DNA from: Maniola hyperantus
Lineage: Eukaryota; Arthropoda; Insecta; Lepidoptera; Nymphalidae
Assembly (NCBI RefSeq): GCF_902806685.2
Contig: NC_048549.1
Location: 13,161,594-13,225,593, forward strand
Direction: 5' to 3'
Length of the DNA stretch: 64,000 nucleotides
The stretch's first letter is position 1, and every line of letters begins with the position of its first letter. The position numbers and the translations under genes are program-made. Shown here in pieces: positions 40,115 through 50,699 of this stretch. The notes below the pieces were generated by a model. It had not been told where the DNA came from. It worked only from the letters and a program-made list of their open reading frames with translations, and searched no databases.

Positions 40115-43100
40115 CTTTTAAAAAGGGGATAATTATATTACAGCCTCAATGGCACCGATTCTGTTATCTTTCTCTAAACTAAATTTAGAGTATCTGCATC
40201 TTTATCCTTTTAATATTGCTAAAACGGGACGGAATATGAATTTTACATTTGAAGATACTAAATTTTAGTGCGCGCTACAAATTTAAACAATAGGCTCGCG
40301 ACTTGACGCGAGTTTGACGGCTCTAAATTAAATTTATAACTGTCAAACTGTGTCTGTCTTTTTCATATTACATTAGTAAGAAGAGGATGCAAATACTCTA
40401 AAATTTACGTGTGCTCACGCTCAGTATCAGTACCAATAGCTCAGCGGCGAAGGGGAATATTAGTCATAATGAACATGGCTAATATTCTTTAAAAAAATCA
40501 TCATTCACGATCAACCCATCACTGGCTCACTACTGAGAACGAGTCTAAACCGTGGAAGTAAGTTTGGTTATAAGTTATACTTTAAAAGAGTGAATTGTAT
40601 ACCTACTAAGTTAATTTGCTCAATAGCTCAACTCGAGTCGATTCGACCAATTTATTTACCATAAACAAAATTTTACCAAAAAATGAGCCTCACAATTTGT
40701 TATTTCATAATTAAGTTGCTCGAAATGTATCGACATGATCATGATCAACCCATCAACGACTCACTACAGAGCACGGGTCTCCTCTCAGAGTGAGAAGGGT
40801 TTGTCCATAGTCCACCACGCTGGCCAATTGCGGATTGGCAGACTTCACACCTTTGAGAAGATTGGAAGAACTTTCAGGCATGCAGGTTTCTCACGATTTC
40901 TTCCTTCACCGTTAAAGCAAGTGATATTTAATTACTTAAAACGCATATAACTCTGAAAAGTTCGAAGTACGTGCCTGGGATCTGACCCCTGACCTCCGAT
41001 ATGGAGGCAGACATCCTTACCACTAGGCTATCATAGCTTTTTAATAGGAGGCAATAATTAATTAAACAGGAGAACCAGAGTAACCGATGTACATAGCTCA
41101 ATGAGTTGCAAAGCTGAAGTGGATTGCCCATTAGGGCAGGGCAGATAGTTTGAAAAACCGATAGATTGGGGTCCCAAGGTGCTAGCATCTGCTATAGTCG
41201 ACGCATTTTAAACTGAGTCGTCGAATTATCTGTCTGTTTCACTCGCACTTACCTACGACCTGTAAGTGCGAGCGAAACAGACAGATAACTCGACGACTCA
41301 GTTTAAAATGCGTCGACTATAGGTGCATCGGAAAGCGCAGCGTTGCAAGACCCTTCGCTAGGTGGACAGACGACATCGGACGAGTCGCAGGGAGCCGCTA
41401 AATTTAGGCGGCGCAAGACCGTGGCGTGTGAAAGTCGCAACGAGATACCTAAGTCCAGCACTGGAGGTCTATCGATTGATGATGATGATGATGATGATAT
41501 AACTTACTTGCATAAGTGTGGCAGCTGCCATGCTATTGGCCAGTTCATATTTTTCCTTGTGATAAGCTGCGATCCCGTTGTAATAGGTGGCGACTTGTGT
41601 AATGCCCCGCCTTATGTACTCTTCAGCTTTTTGGTAATTCCTGAAGATATAAATAAATTTATTTAAAAATACCCTCCGACGAAGTCGCGTTCGTCAGCTA
41701 GTGGTGCTATAACTTACCTTTTTGCAGTCATTTTAATTTTAGTTTTAATATATGTATAAAATCTTTTGAAAAAAAACAGTTTCATTTACAATTTCTTATT
41801 TTTTATCTCTCTCTAAAATGTTTAGGTAAAATACGCACAGCATATTTTATGCTCATACTGTACGGGAAACAAAACCCAATACCGCACTAGCGTAAACAAC
41901 TAGACTCCCCCGCAATCTCGCCTCACTTACACATACCACAAATCAGATTGAAAATCGCTTTCTGCGCAAGTATATGGTCAGCCGTCTCCTCATGTAAAAT
42001 ACACTTACATGTTTCTCGACTGCAAGTGTTTTCAGCCTCATCGCGGTATTGCTGCACGACCGACATGTCCACCTGCTCGATCTTCGGCAGCAGCGGCCAC
42101 TCCACCTCCGATAAAGTCTATAGGATATTAAAAGGAAGAGATGACTGACTGACTGACTGATTGACTGACTGAACTATCAACGCACAGCTCAAACTACGGG
42201 ACGGATCGGCCTGAAATTTGGCATGCAGATAGCTATTATGACGTAGACATCTGCTAAGAAAGGATTTTTGAAAATTCAACCCCAAAGGGGGTAAAATTGA
42301 GGTTTGATATTTGTGTAGTTCACGCGGACGAAGTCGCGGGCATAAGCTAGTAATGATATAGAAATACATGTAATATGCAGACCAAACAAACGATGCACGG
42401 TTTGCTATACACATAGTTGGCTCGTCAAACCGGGTGATACAATCCGAAATCCATACTAATATTAGAAATGCAAAAGTGTATCTATCTATCTGTCTGTCTG
42501 TCTGTCTGGTAGCTTTTCACGGCCCAACAGTTTGATCGATTTTGATGAAATTTGGTATAGAGTTAGCTTACATCCCGGGGAAGGACATATGCTACTTTTT
42601 ATCTCAGAAAAAAAAGAGTTCTGGGGGATTTTTAAAAACCTAAATCCACGCGAAAGAAGTCGCGGACATGATCTAGTATTCTAATAATCGTCAAAAAGGC
42701 CATTCGGCTTGTACAAACTACAAATACTCGGTTCAGATTTATCCACCTACTTATAGTACGCGAAAGGTCGAGATGGCAATCGGTGAGGGAACACCCCGCA
42801 CCCCACACAACCCCCACGCTAATCCGGTGCGGGTGACGTGCGGATGTGCGGGGCGTCCCCCACCTCATACCCCGATTGCCATCTCAACCTGTCGCGGACT
42901 ATATGTACAACATTTGATAATACCATCTTCTCCTCTTCGAGCAACTTCTCTTGCCCTCCATTTCTTTCTCCATAACGAATTTACTGACGCCATTTTTTGT
43001 TTCAAGGATTTCGGATTTTCCTGTAGATATCAATAGGCCCTGAAAATAAAGAAAATTAGGTATTATTTACCTTAGTATGTTGCGTTAACATGTTATTATA

Positions 43101-46100
43101 CTCTTTAGTTTAAATATGTCTCACACCGGCTTTACTCACGTGTTTAGTCGACGTTAGCCCGACTAGTTTCGAACCCATCTGGGGTTCTTTTTCACAGGGA
43201 CTCAGTTCGCTCAGCTGCGCGATTGCGGTAGAATGACAGCTACAATGTCACGATCGCAAACACTTCTGATTGGTTCTATAAGCTGCAATACATGGTTGCA
43301 ACAAGAATCGCACAAATTCAGCCAACTGAAGAAAATGAGATTGTAATAATGATTGATGCAGATTTTACGAAATCGGCCTACTGGTACACGCTACACAGCG
43401 GGCTGTGTGGGCAGCGGCGCGCAGTCTCAACCGCGACGCGACGACTGAGTCCCTATGAAAAAGCACCCCGGATGTGTTCGAAACTAGTCAGGCTAACGTC
43501 GACTAAAGACGTGAGTACAGCCGTCTGTGAGACATGTATAATGGAAATCACTCACGATATTTTAAACGATTATATAAACAAAGTAAACTCTTTAGTTTGT
43601 TTTGTTTCTTCATTGAAAACTACTTACCTCGACAGTTTCTTGAAAATTATTATCGTGAGCCATAAGCAGTTCCGACAAGATATCTTTAGACACTTCAGGG
43701 AATAGGTTATACAACTTATCTCTGGTAAGCTTAGCGGCCAGGTCAACTGGCATACTGTTACGCCACTCTTCTACGTCTTTATGGTATAACGATAGAGCAA
43801 AATCCATATCCATTATTCCTTGAAATCGGGCACATCGGGCTCTTTGCCTGATTGTAGCAACTCCGCTTCTTTTATTGCTAATTGTCTGTGAAATACCCAA
43901 ATTATAGCTATTGGCATTTACATCACATCTTTTAATGTTTTAATTATTTATTTATCTACATAATATAAACGGAAAAGCTGACCGACTGACTAACTGACTG
44001 ATCTATCAACGCACAGCTCAAACTACTGGATGGATCTGGCAGATAGCTATTATGACATAGACATCCGTAAAGAAAGGATTTTAGAAAATACAACCGCTAA
44101 GGGGGTAAAATATGAATTTTGAATTTGTGTAGTCCACGCGGACAAGTCGCGGGAATAAGCTACTTGTTAATTAAATGCATTAATCATCATCGTCGTGATT
44201 AACCCATCGCCGACAGAGCACGGGTTTCCACTTAGTATGATAAGGATATGGCCACACTCCACCACGCTAGCCAATTGCGGATTGGCAGACTTCACACGCC
44301 TTTGAGAACATTATGTAGAACTCTCAGGCATGCAGGTTTCCTCACAATGTTTTCCTTCACCGTCAAAGCAAGTGATCTTCTTCGCTCTGGGCTGGTCTCC
44401 GCACTTAAACGTTTTCCGTCTGTTGTGCGTCAAAGCGAGTGATAGTTAATTTCTTAAAACGCACATAACTCCGAAAAGTTATAGGTGCGTGCCCTGGATC
44501 TAACCCCCGACCTCCCATATAGGAGGCGGACGTGCTAACCACTAGGCTATCACCGCTTTAAAATACATTAATATAAACGTTAAATTCGTATCAAAATTTT
44601 GGAATCGCAGCCAGAGTGCCAATTACAGCCTGGCCACAGCTTGCTTCTGACTAACAAACAAAGACGAAACTTCTGATTATTAGGTAGGTATGCATCTTTT
44701 ATAAGTCTTAGCCACTGCAGAGGTTCAAAGTCTACATCATTACCGAATAATAGTTTCGCTTCTAATAAAATTTAAGGATCCATATTTCGAACATTTGTAA
44801 AAAAAAATATTGAGAAATACCTCGCAAACTCTTCATCCTGTTTAACCATAATTTCAGACTGTTTAGCATCTTTTTCAAGCTGGTTCATGAGCGACTCCAT
44901 CCACAATGCATTGATTTCGTTTAAAAGAGATATCGGCATATATTTTTGGTACCACACTGTCAGGGTAGTCCATATCCCGACGTCCAAACATTTCATCCAG
45001 TTGGCCTATAAATTCTTTACCCAAATTAACATTTACAGTTTTCTCTGTTTCATCTGAAACGGACGAATCTTCATCACACGTTTCTGTGTTTAAACTTTCA
45101 ACTTTCGAAGTGCTTGGTGTGCTATGAGATGGAGAGTGATGTACGTTAGGTGACGCACTTGCGGAATCACTTCCTGTTATATATCTACCCAGTATTGTGT
45201 TAGTTTCGCCTCCAATAGCATTTTCCACGTCATCGTTATAACTTTCGCCTCGGCGAAATTTTCTAATTTTTAAGCAATGTTCTGAGTAATGATTGTCTGA
45301 TATGACTACATTCTGTTCTATTTGTCGTTTTAATTGCATGGAATTTTCAGACACGAAGTTCCCTTTTTTACCTTTTCTTGAAGATGAAGGCACATTATCA
45401 ATAGGATTTTCATTTTCCTCTGCTATAGGTGGCGACGATGAATTCGGTATTATATCGTATGCCGACAAACATTGACACAGATCTACATTGTCATTTTGCG
45501 CTTCGGTCTCTGTATCCGACCAATCATTATTATCAACAATACCTAATTGATTGCTGGCTACACCATCGAGTACAATTTCTACAGCCCAGTTAACATCACC
45601 ACAACAATTGTCAAATATATCCAATATCTATCTTGCTATGAAAAAGTTTTCTAATGCAGCAAAATGCTGCTCTTCATTTTGACATCTAAAATTATCAGTT
45701 AACATTTCATTATTTGTAGACGTGCTTTTATCCAGCATCCACTTTTCTGGCATTTTCTTATCTATTGCAATATGATATTCATTGATATTTCTAGGAGCAC
45801 CGATAATAACTTTTAAAGGATTTTTTTGAAGTGGATATGTCTGTATCGCCGTATTCTATACAAGTGCTGCTTGTTTTTTTCTCTACAACTGGCATAGAAG
45901 ATTCCACCCGCGTGCTACATTCTCCCCAAGATGGTAAAAACATTGAATATTTGCTCCAATCTTGACACACTTCGTCAGAAGTTAGAAACTTTTCAGTTGT
46001 AGCAGAGTTTATCATCTTATTTCCTCTCTGTGGTTTCGAATTGGTAACAGAATCAGATTTTGCGCTATCTTGACTTTTTTGTTGAGAATTATCGTCCCAG

Positions 46101-47043
46101 CCATCTCCATTATCCCACTCTTGCTCTACTTTCTCCATTTCTTCCAAACATTTCTGAATCTCAGCAAATTTTTCCAAATTAATAGATAAATGTGCCAATT
46201 TTTCAGAGTGGTCTACAGTGTCACAAGGAACGTCGGCAGCAGGAGCTGTCGTTTCTGTCAAACAACTTTGTGTATTCTCATGATCACTGTTCTGTATTTC
46301 ATTCATTGAATTGGTTTTATTACATACAGAAGCATTTTCGATGGGTTCTGAATTTACTGATTCTTCTAATAATTGTAATGAAAACGGCGGTATTTTTCTT
46401 AAAACAGGTGCAGTATTATCAGGTAAATAGTGCAACTTAAATTGCTTCATTAAATAGTCACCAGTTATGCCACTCTGGAAAGAATCCAACTTTTTTCGAA
46501 GAGTGACCACAGGCACGTTATGAGAGTTTCTTTTGAATAGTTGATATACATTTCTGGCCCACGGTGTATTGGGTTCTACCACTTCAATAATATATCCATT
46601 GTTAACTCCTTTCACCACGTAAAATTCCATTTCCCAAATTTCTACATTGGTATTGTCTATAATTATAGGACTAAGTCCTTCTTTCATGGCTTTTATAGCT
46701 CTGCCTTTATTCCATTCATGCGCCTCGAAAATTCTCCGTTTATCATACATGTACACGCCATTGCGCATAAAATATCATCTGTACTTAATATATGTATTTG
46801 GTAATGTTTGTGTGTTGTGTAGTAAATTGCATCAATAATCTTTTTAGCTAGATAAGTTTTTCCACTTCCTGGTAAACCTCGCATAATGATCAATGTGCGT
46901 GCCCCATTTTCATGATGTAACAAAATCTTTGCAGCTGTTCAGTCAAAAAATTTGTGACATAGCTGTAGTAGGCAACTTTAGAGCCTGAGGTACTGGCGGT
47001 TTTGTTGGCCGAGAAGCGCTAGCATATGAAAAGGCAGGTAGCA
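39874..47043 (-). CDS. N4BP2: N4BP2-like gene (P-loop kinase, CUE, DUF1771, Smr), disrupted, partial
   Basis: Five minus-strand exons (47,043-44,821; 43,885-43,628; 42,117-42,009; 41,640-41,508; 40,114-39,874) encode a protein like NEDD4-binding protein 2. First comes a P-loop kinase module (GLPGSGKT at about 46,878-46,855, then ILSTDD, then EGLSPIIIDNTNVEIWEM). A Ser/Asn-rich spacer, CUE-like segments, a DUF1771 helix (NYQKAEEYIRRG) and an Smr domain (DLHYL ... TGRGLHS) follow. Family members combine polynucleotide kinase and nicking-endonuclease-type activities; activity here is unknown. The reading frame is broken: one-base indels in homopolymers near 46,948, 46,923, 46,771, 45,824, 44,945, 43,817 and probably 42,013, and an in-frame TAG at 45,630-45,628. 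The 5' end runs into the N gap, and the last Smr residues are not found. Confidence 0.85.
40170..40432. repeat. Repeat shared with 28.1 kb
   Basis: GGCTCGCGACTTGACGCGAG, ACTGTGTCTGTCTTTTTCAT and TTACATTAGTAAGAAGAGGA, with inverted TAAATTTAGAG / CTCTAAATTTA-like blocks. It lies in the intron upstream of the Smr exon. Confidence 0.45.
40438..40550. mobile_element. S4 tail (+) then S1 tail (-) fragments
   Basis: GGGGAATATTAGTCATAATG with CATGGCTAATATTC is the S4 end. ATCAACCCATCACTGGCTCA at 40,508 is the S1 end. Confidence 0.6.
40731..41037 (-). mobile_element. S1 SINE, nearly full length
   Basis: ATGATCATGATCAACCCATC to GGAGGCAGACATCCTTACCA/CTAGGCTATCATAGC, in an N4BP2-like intron. Confidence 0.8.
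41066..41498 (+). pseudogene. RTE-like LINE 3' end with nested foldback MITE
   Basis: CAGGAGAACCAGAGTAACCG, GGTCCCAAGGTGCTAG, CGGAAAGCGCAGCGTTGCAA, GGTGGACAGACGACATCGGA, GGCGCAAGACCGTGGCGTGT and a (GAT)n tail at 41,477-41,498. The tail ends 4 bp short of the splice donor at 41,507-41,502. Confidence 0.85.
41193..41321. mobile_element. 129-bp palindromic MITE (M3)
   Basis: TATAGTCGACGCATTTTAAA at the left and its complement ending GCGTCGACTATA at the right. The arms of about 60 bp differ at only a couple of positions. It splits the RTE fragment. Confidence 0.9.
41508..41640 (-). CDS. N4BP2: N4BP2-like exon: DUF1771 helices
   Basis: Acceptor ATATCTTCAG, donor CAA|GTAAGT. After one base completing a codon, 44 codons read NYQKAEEYIRRGITQVATYY then AYHKEKYELANSMAAATLMQ and join the Smr exon in phase 0. 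Confidence 0.9.
41671..41701 (+). mobile_element. Helitron 3' terminal scrap
   Basis: CCGACGAAGTCGCGTTCGTC then AGCTAG followed by T: only the terminal hairpin and CTAG of a type A element. Confidence 0.55.
42009..42117 (-). CDS. N4BP2: N4BP2-like exon: CUE end to DUF1771 start
   Basis: Reads TLSEVEWPLLPKIEQVDMSV then VQQYRDEAENTCSRE before donor T|GTAAGT at 42,008. The acceptor CCTATAG|A lies in the first bases of the Helitron at 42,117-42,351. Phase to the next exon is off by one, consistent with one missing A in the run at 42,012-42,014. Confidence 0.8.
42117..42351 (+). mobile_element. Helitron-like element, type C, at an exon edge
   Basis: TCTATAGGATATTAAAAGGA start, (GACT)n, GGCATGCAGATAGCTATTAT core and GCGGGCATAAGCTAG end followed by T. 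Read antisense, its 5' terminus is CTCTTCCTTTTAATATCCTA TAG, a pyrimidine-rich stretch plus AG. Confidence 0.85.
42450..42676 (+). mobile_element. Helitron-like element, type A, full
   Basis: A then TCCATACTAATATTAGAAAT, (TCTG)n, GGTAGCTTTTCACGGCCCAA, and CGCGGACATGATCTAG then T. Both termini and the A|T target are clear. Confidence 0.85.
42752..42903. mobile_element. TIR MITE M5, full
   Basis: TATAGTACGCGAAAGGTCGA and GATGGCAATCGG at the left; CCGATTGCCATCTCAACCTG and TCGCGGACTATA at the right. Confidence 0.85.
43116..43537. mobile_element. Foldback element with ~90-bp inverted ends
   Basis: ATATGTCTCACACCGGCTTT, TTTAGTCGACGTTAGCC and AGTTTCGAACCCATCTGG (left) mirror CCGGATGTGTTCGAAACTAG, GGCTAACGTCGACTAAAGAC and GTCTGTGAGACATG (right). 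The interior (43,217-43,410) resembles the palindromic repeat at 7.2 kb. The 137-codon frame across it is a read-through. Confidence 0.75.
43628..43885 (-). CDS. N4BP2: N4BP2-like exon: CUE domain
   Basis: Acceptor ATTTCACAG, donor GAG|GTAAGT. It begins QLAIKEAELLQSGKEPDVPD, shifts frame near 43,817 (one A missing), then reads IMDMDFALSLYHKDVEEWRN and TRDKLYNLFPEVSKDILSEL, LMAHDNNFQETVE. The LFPxVSxxxLxxLLxxxxxN pattern is that of ubiquitin-binding CUE domains. Confidence 0.87.
43965..44164 (+). mobile_element. Helitron-like element, type C
   Basis: TCTACATAATATAAACGGAA, GACCGACTGACTAACTGACT, TAGCTATTATGACATAGACA, ending GGGAATAAGCTAC (CTAG decayed). Within an N4BP2-like intron. Confidence 0.75.
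44181..44559 (-). mobile_element. S1 SINE with a 52-bp internal insertion
   Basis: Starts CATCATCGTCGTGATTAACC and ends GGCGGACGTGCTAACCACTA/GGCTATCACCGC. Bases 44,377-44,428 are foreign and flanked by 15-bp direct repeats GTCAAAGC(A/G)AGTGAT (44,362-44,376 and 44,429-44,443). Confidence 0.85.
44821..47043 (-). CDS. N4BP2: N4BP2-like large exon: kinase module and linker
   Basis: Open toward the N gap. From the gap inward: FSYASASRPTKPPVPQALKL; ARTLIIMRGLPGSGKTYLAK; NGVYMYDKRRIFEAHEWNKG; AMKEGLSPIIIDNTNVEIWE; RNVYQLFKRNSHNVPVVTLR; Ser/Asn-rich linker; ILDIFDNCCGDVNWAVEIVL (CUE-like); and MPISLLNEINALWMESLMNQ before donor AG|GTATTT. The domains are clearly present but lie in different frames because of one-base changes, plus one TAG at 45,630-45,628. 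Confidence 0.88.
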
Positions 47044-47243
47044 NNNNNNNNNNNNNNNNNNNNNNNNNNNNNNNNNNNNNNNNNNNNNNNNNNNNNNNNN
47101 NNNNNNNNNNNNNNNNNNNNNNNNNNNNNNNNNNNNNNNNNNNNNNNNNNNNNNNNNNNNNNNNNNNNNNNNNNNNNNNNNNNNNNNNNNNNNNNNNNNN
47201 NNNNNNNNNNNNNNNNNNNNNNNNNNNNNNNNNNNNNNNNNNN
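47044..47243. other. Assembly gap (200 N)
   Basis: The run of N interrupts the N4BP2-like gene. Coding sequence is on the left edge and a dispersed repeat on the right edge. Confidence 0.99.
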
Positions 47244-47463
47244 TATCTGTGAACGAGTGTAAGACGCTGTTCGTCTGGTGAGACTTTTACAGAATTACCT
47301 ATGTCCCTCTCTACCCGCAAGTCCTTGATTAGACACAGAGAGGGACAAGAAATTCTCTAAATAAACCACGCTCGTGATCTGCTACGTGAAATCTCGCAGA
47401 ACAGAACTAATGAAGCGTACGGAATGGTACGGAATTCGACTAATAACTTTTCATAACGAAGTG
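47244..47463. mobile_element. Uninterrupted copy of the 29.6-30.4 kb repeat
   Basis: GAACGAGTGTAAGACGCTGT to TTTTCATAACGAAGTG. 47,297-47,463 matches 30,218-30,384 with two differences seen over 167 bp. Its left end is hidden in the gap. Confidence 0.85.
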
Positions 47464-47737
47464 TATCTCATATATTTTCTATGATTAGAACGTTTGCTTT
47501 AATTCCCTTAATTGTATTAAACGTAGGAAGTTGGTTGTTAGCATGTTAAATCTCCTTGTTAAGATACTAAAAGCGGTCTACTTACGGTATTAATTAAAAC
47601 GTAAGTATTTACTCGTAAGTAAATATGTGTGCCTTACTTTAAGTTAAGTAATCTAAACGTGTTATTAATTGAAGTTGTTTGGAAGTGTGTAATTTGTTCG
47701 TTACGTTATAATTTACACTTGGTAATTAATAAAGTTG

Positions 47738-48018
47738 CTGTAATAACTTAGTGGTTAGGCATCGGCCTTCTATTCGGGAGATCGGGGGTTCGATCCCGGG
47801 CACGCAGCTCTAACTTTTGGGAGCAATTAAATAGAAGGAAAATATGCATGCCTGACAGTTCTTCATTATGTTCTCAAAGGTGAACTCTGAAGGCCGCTAA
47901 ACTGCACTTGGCCAGTGTGGCAGACTATGGCCTAAGCCCTTAATCCTTCTTATTCTAAGAGCAGATCTATGCTCAGTAATGGTTCGGCATTGGGTTGATC
48001 ATGATGATCATGATGATG
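47738..48018 (+). mobile_element. S1 SINE, full length
   Basis: TAACTTAGTGGTTAGGCATC (A box) and GGGGGTTCGATCCCGGGCAC (B box), ending GGGTTGATCATGATGATCAT. Confidence 0.85.
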
Positions 48019-49423
48019 AATCATGAAACGTTAACGGACTTTTAAAAAAACTGACATATTAATAGACGCTTAGAGAGCCTTTGCATTGTTTAAATTTTTA
48101 ACAATCGATCTACAATACAGTATAACCGATGACTTAGAAGTAAAATATTGGTTACTTTAATCTACCAACAATAATTTGTACGCGTACTTGAAGGAAAAAC
48201 AGAAAATATAAGATTTTTTATAAAACATAAAACTCTATGCAGGTTTTTATTTTTTATAATATAAAATTTAAATATTATAAGCTCTGAGCCTGTCTGTCGT
48301 GGGTATGTATATTTTAACATTCAGAGAAATACGTATTTTCAATACAAAAGTGTTACACAAAATTCTAGTGTAAAGACAGTGCCACATAAGGAACATAAAG
48401 AATTTTAACACAGTTTTGTAGACCACAGTTATGTAGGGTGATAACCACAACAAAAATTGGCTTATTTCAGGTCCTAACATTGGGAATTTGTTTTTCGTAA
48501 ATACAACGTAGGTAGTAATACAACTCAAGTACTAAAATAAAGTTTACTAATAAAATAAAGTGTTTTTTTTGTATAGGGCTAGAATTCATTATTAAAGAGA
48601 ATAAGTTTAAAAAAATTATTTATTTTTACCATGAACGTCACGCTGTACGGTGAACTTTTTACTTTTTATTTTAGGTCATGCCACAATACTGGCCCTGTAA
48701 TAAGAAATATACATCGAAACTGATATCTTCTTTTATTTAACTAAGCTTTCTGCAGTTACTTCAAAAACAGTAATTATTCATACAATAAATATGGCCATAT
48801 CTATGAGCATATTAACCTACGCCGTCGAAAATACGGCCATTTTCCCATTTTTTTACAAAAAGTAAAGAAAATCTGTAACTATTAAATGTTTTTCATACTT
48901 TTTTCAGTATTAATATAGTTTAATAGGTACTCTTTGAGATAAATACTCTGACATGCCCTCTAGTCTTCAAACACATGAAAAAAAATAGACACGAAACCTT
49001 AAGGTGGCCATATTCGACCCAGGTACCTTATTTTGAATCAATTATTTGATTTTGATTTTGACGACGATTTACAGCAAGTTGTGGCCTCTACCCAAGCTGC
49101 CAGAGCATCGGTCACGAGGTCAACTCCATAACTCTCGGCACCTCGTCTGCTGCATGTAAATAAGGGTATATTTCAACTGCTCCTTCGTACTGTTTAGCCG
49201 CCGCGCACTGTTCAAGGAAATACCATTATTTCATTTTGTAGGTACCGAGATTGTGCCCATAAATCCGTTTTGAATTCTCGAAATATTCTTTATTCAAATG
49301 GATGATACGAGTATTAAACTAAAAAAAAGTGACTGTCATAATGTAAATATACTATACTTACTAGAAATAAATATAAACTTGTAATGCCCGCCTCTAGGCT
49401 AAGTAAAGTTAGCAATTTTTATT
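48019..49423. other. Unassigned AT-rich sequence
   Basis: About 1.4 kb with no exon-like frame or recognised repeat. Confidence 0.4.
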
Positions 49424-49512
49424 AAATTTATAGACTAGCGCTTGGCTGCAATCAGACCTGGTGCCAAGTGATGATGCAGCCTAAGATGGAGCGCGCTTGC
49501 CTAGAAGGTGCA
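49424..49512 (-). mobile_element. S2 SINE tail fragment
   Basis: TTGGCTGCAATCAGACCTGG and CAAGTGATGATGCAGCCTAA, diverged. Confidence 0.6.
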
Positions 49513-49983
49513 TATATTATTCGCTCTTGACTTGAAGGTATCTAGCCATATTGGAGATGTCTCTCTAAACGTTCAAAGTTTTCATAAAACATCTCTGCGA
49601 GCTTATTTGTCATTATTTTATTTTTAATCCAGTGAAGGTTTTCTACGAAAAAATGTTTATTATATCGCTCAGTGAAGCAGCAACCAATGTAAAATGAGCT
49701 CAGTGGCTACCAGTCAAACTTTCAGCATTTATAAAATATCGAAGGTCTGGCACGCGCTGGCTCTTAGCCCCTTTTTCACCATTTTTTAATACCAAACTTC
49801 ATAGTGATCTCTCCATCAAAGCGGATTTCAGAAAGCGCCAATGTTTGAAATTAACCCAAAACACCAAAAATAGCGAGAAAAACCTTTTTAAGGAAGCGAC
49901 CAGCTCATCTTTATTGGCAAACGAAAATGGCATTTTGAAATTTCCACGAACTTGCGAATGAGTGAATCTTCTTGTAAAAAAAA

Positions 49984-50394
49984 AACTGGCCAAGTGCGAG
50001 TCAGACTCGCGCACTGAGGGTTCCGTGCAACAGTCGTATTTTTTCGTCATTTTTCACGATAATTCAAAAATTATGATGCATAAAAATAAGTAAAAATCTG
50101 TTTTAGAATGCACAGGTGAAGCCCAGTCATATGATATACCACTGGATATAGTTATCTTACTTTGAAAATTGAAAATACTAATTATTAGTTCATGACCACA
50201 ATTTTTTTTTGTGTGATTTAACCACAAATTCTCGGTTTTCAGATTTTAATGTCTGCTATAAGAACTACCTACCTGCCAAATTTCATGATTCTAGGTCAAC
50301 GGGAAGTACCCTGTAGGTTTCTTGACAGACAGACAGACAACGAAGTGATCCTATAAGGGTTCCGTTTTTCCTTTTGAGGTACGGAACCCGAAAA
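49984..50394 (+). repeat. GGTTCCGTAC-type dispersed repeat
   Basis: ACTGGCCAAGTGCGAGTCAG, GTCAACGGGAAGTACCCTGT, GACAGACAGACAGACAACGA and GAGGTACGGAACCCGAAAAA. Confidence 0.75.
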
Positions 50395-50699
50395 ATTACG
50401 TTAACATAATTGAACATACGTTACCACCCGACGGCGCGCGGCGGCTCCGTTTTTGTATGGGTAATTCGATTTAAGAGCGCGATTGTGACCCGTTTCCTGT
50501 GAGTTATCTTACTGCCTCATCTTTCATCCAAAAAACAATTTAAGTTTATCTATAGCAGGTCTTTTTATATTGGTGTCCTTTGATAGTTGCTTTGAACGAG
50601 CTTGTATGTCAAACATCAAATGTTATTGGCCATTATTGATCGAAACAGATGATTTGACCAATTTATCTAAATATATAAAAGGAAAAGCTACAAAGCCGA

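Noticed and set aside
43292..43705. A 137-codon plus-strand frame, the longest on that strand
   Set aside because: It runs through the interior and right arm of a foldback element and then antisense to a real minus-strand exon.
47740..47810. tRNA gene candidates (also 52,548, 55,330 and 22,926)
   Set aside because: Each has A- and B-box-like motifs but is the head of a SINE with a body and tail, and acceptor stems do not pair well.
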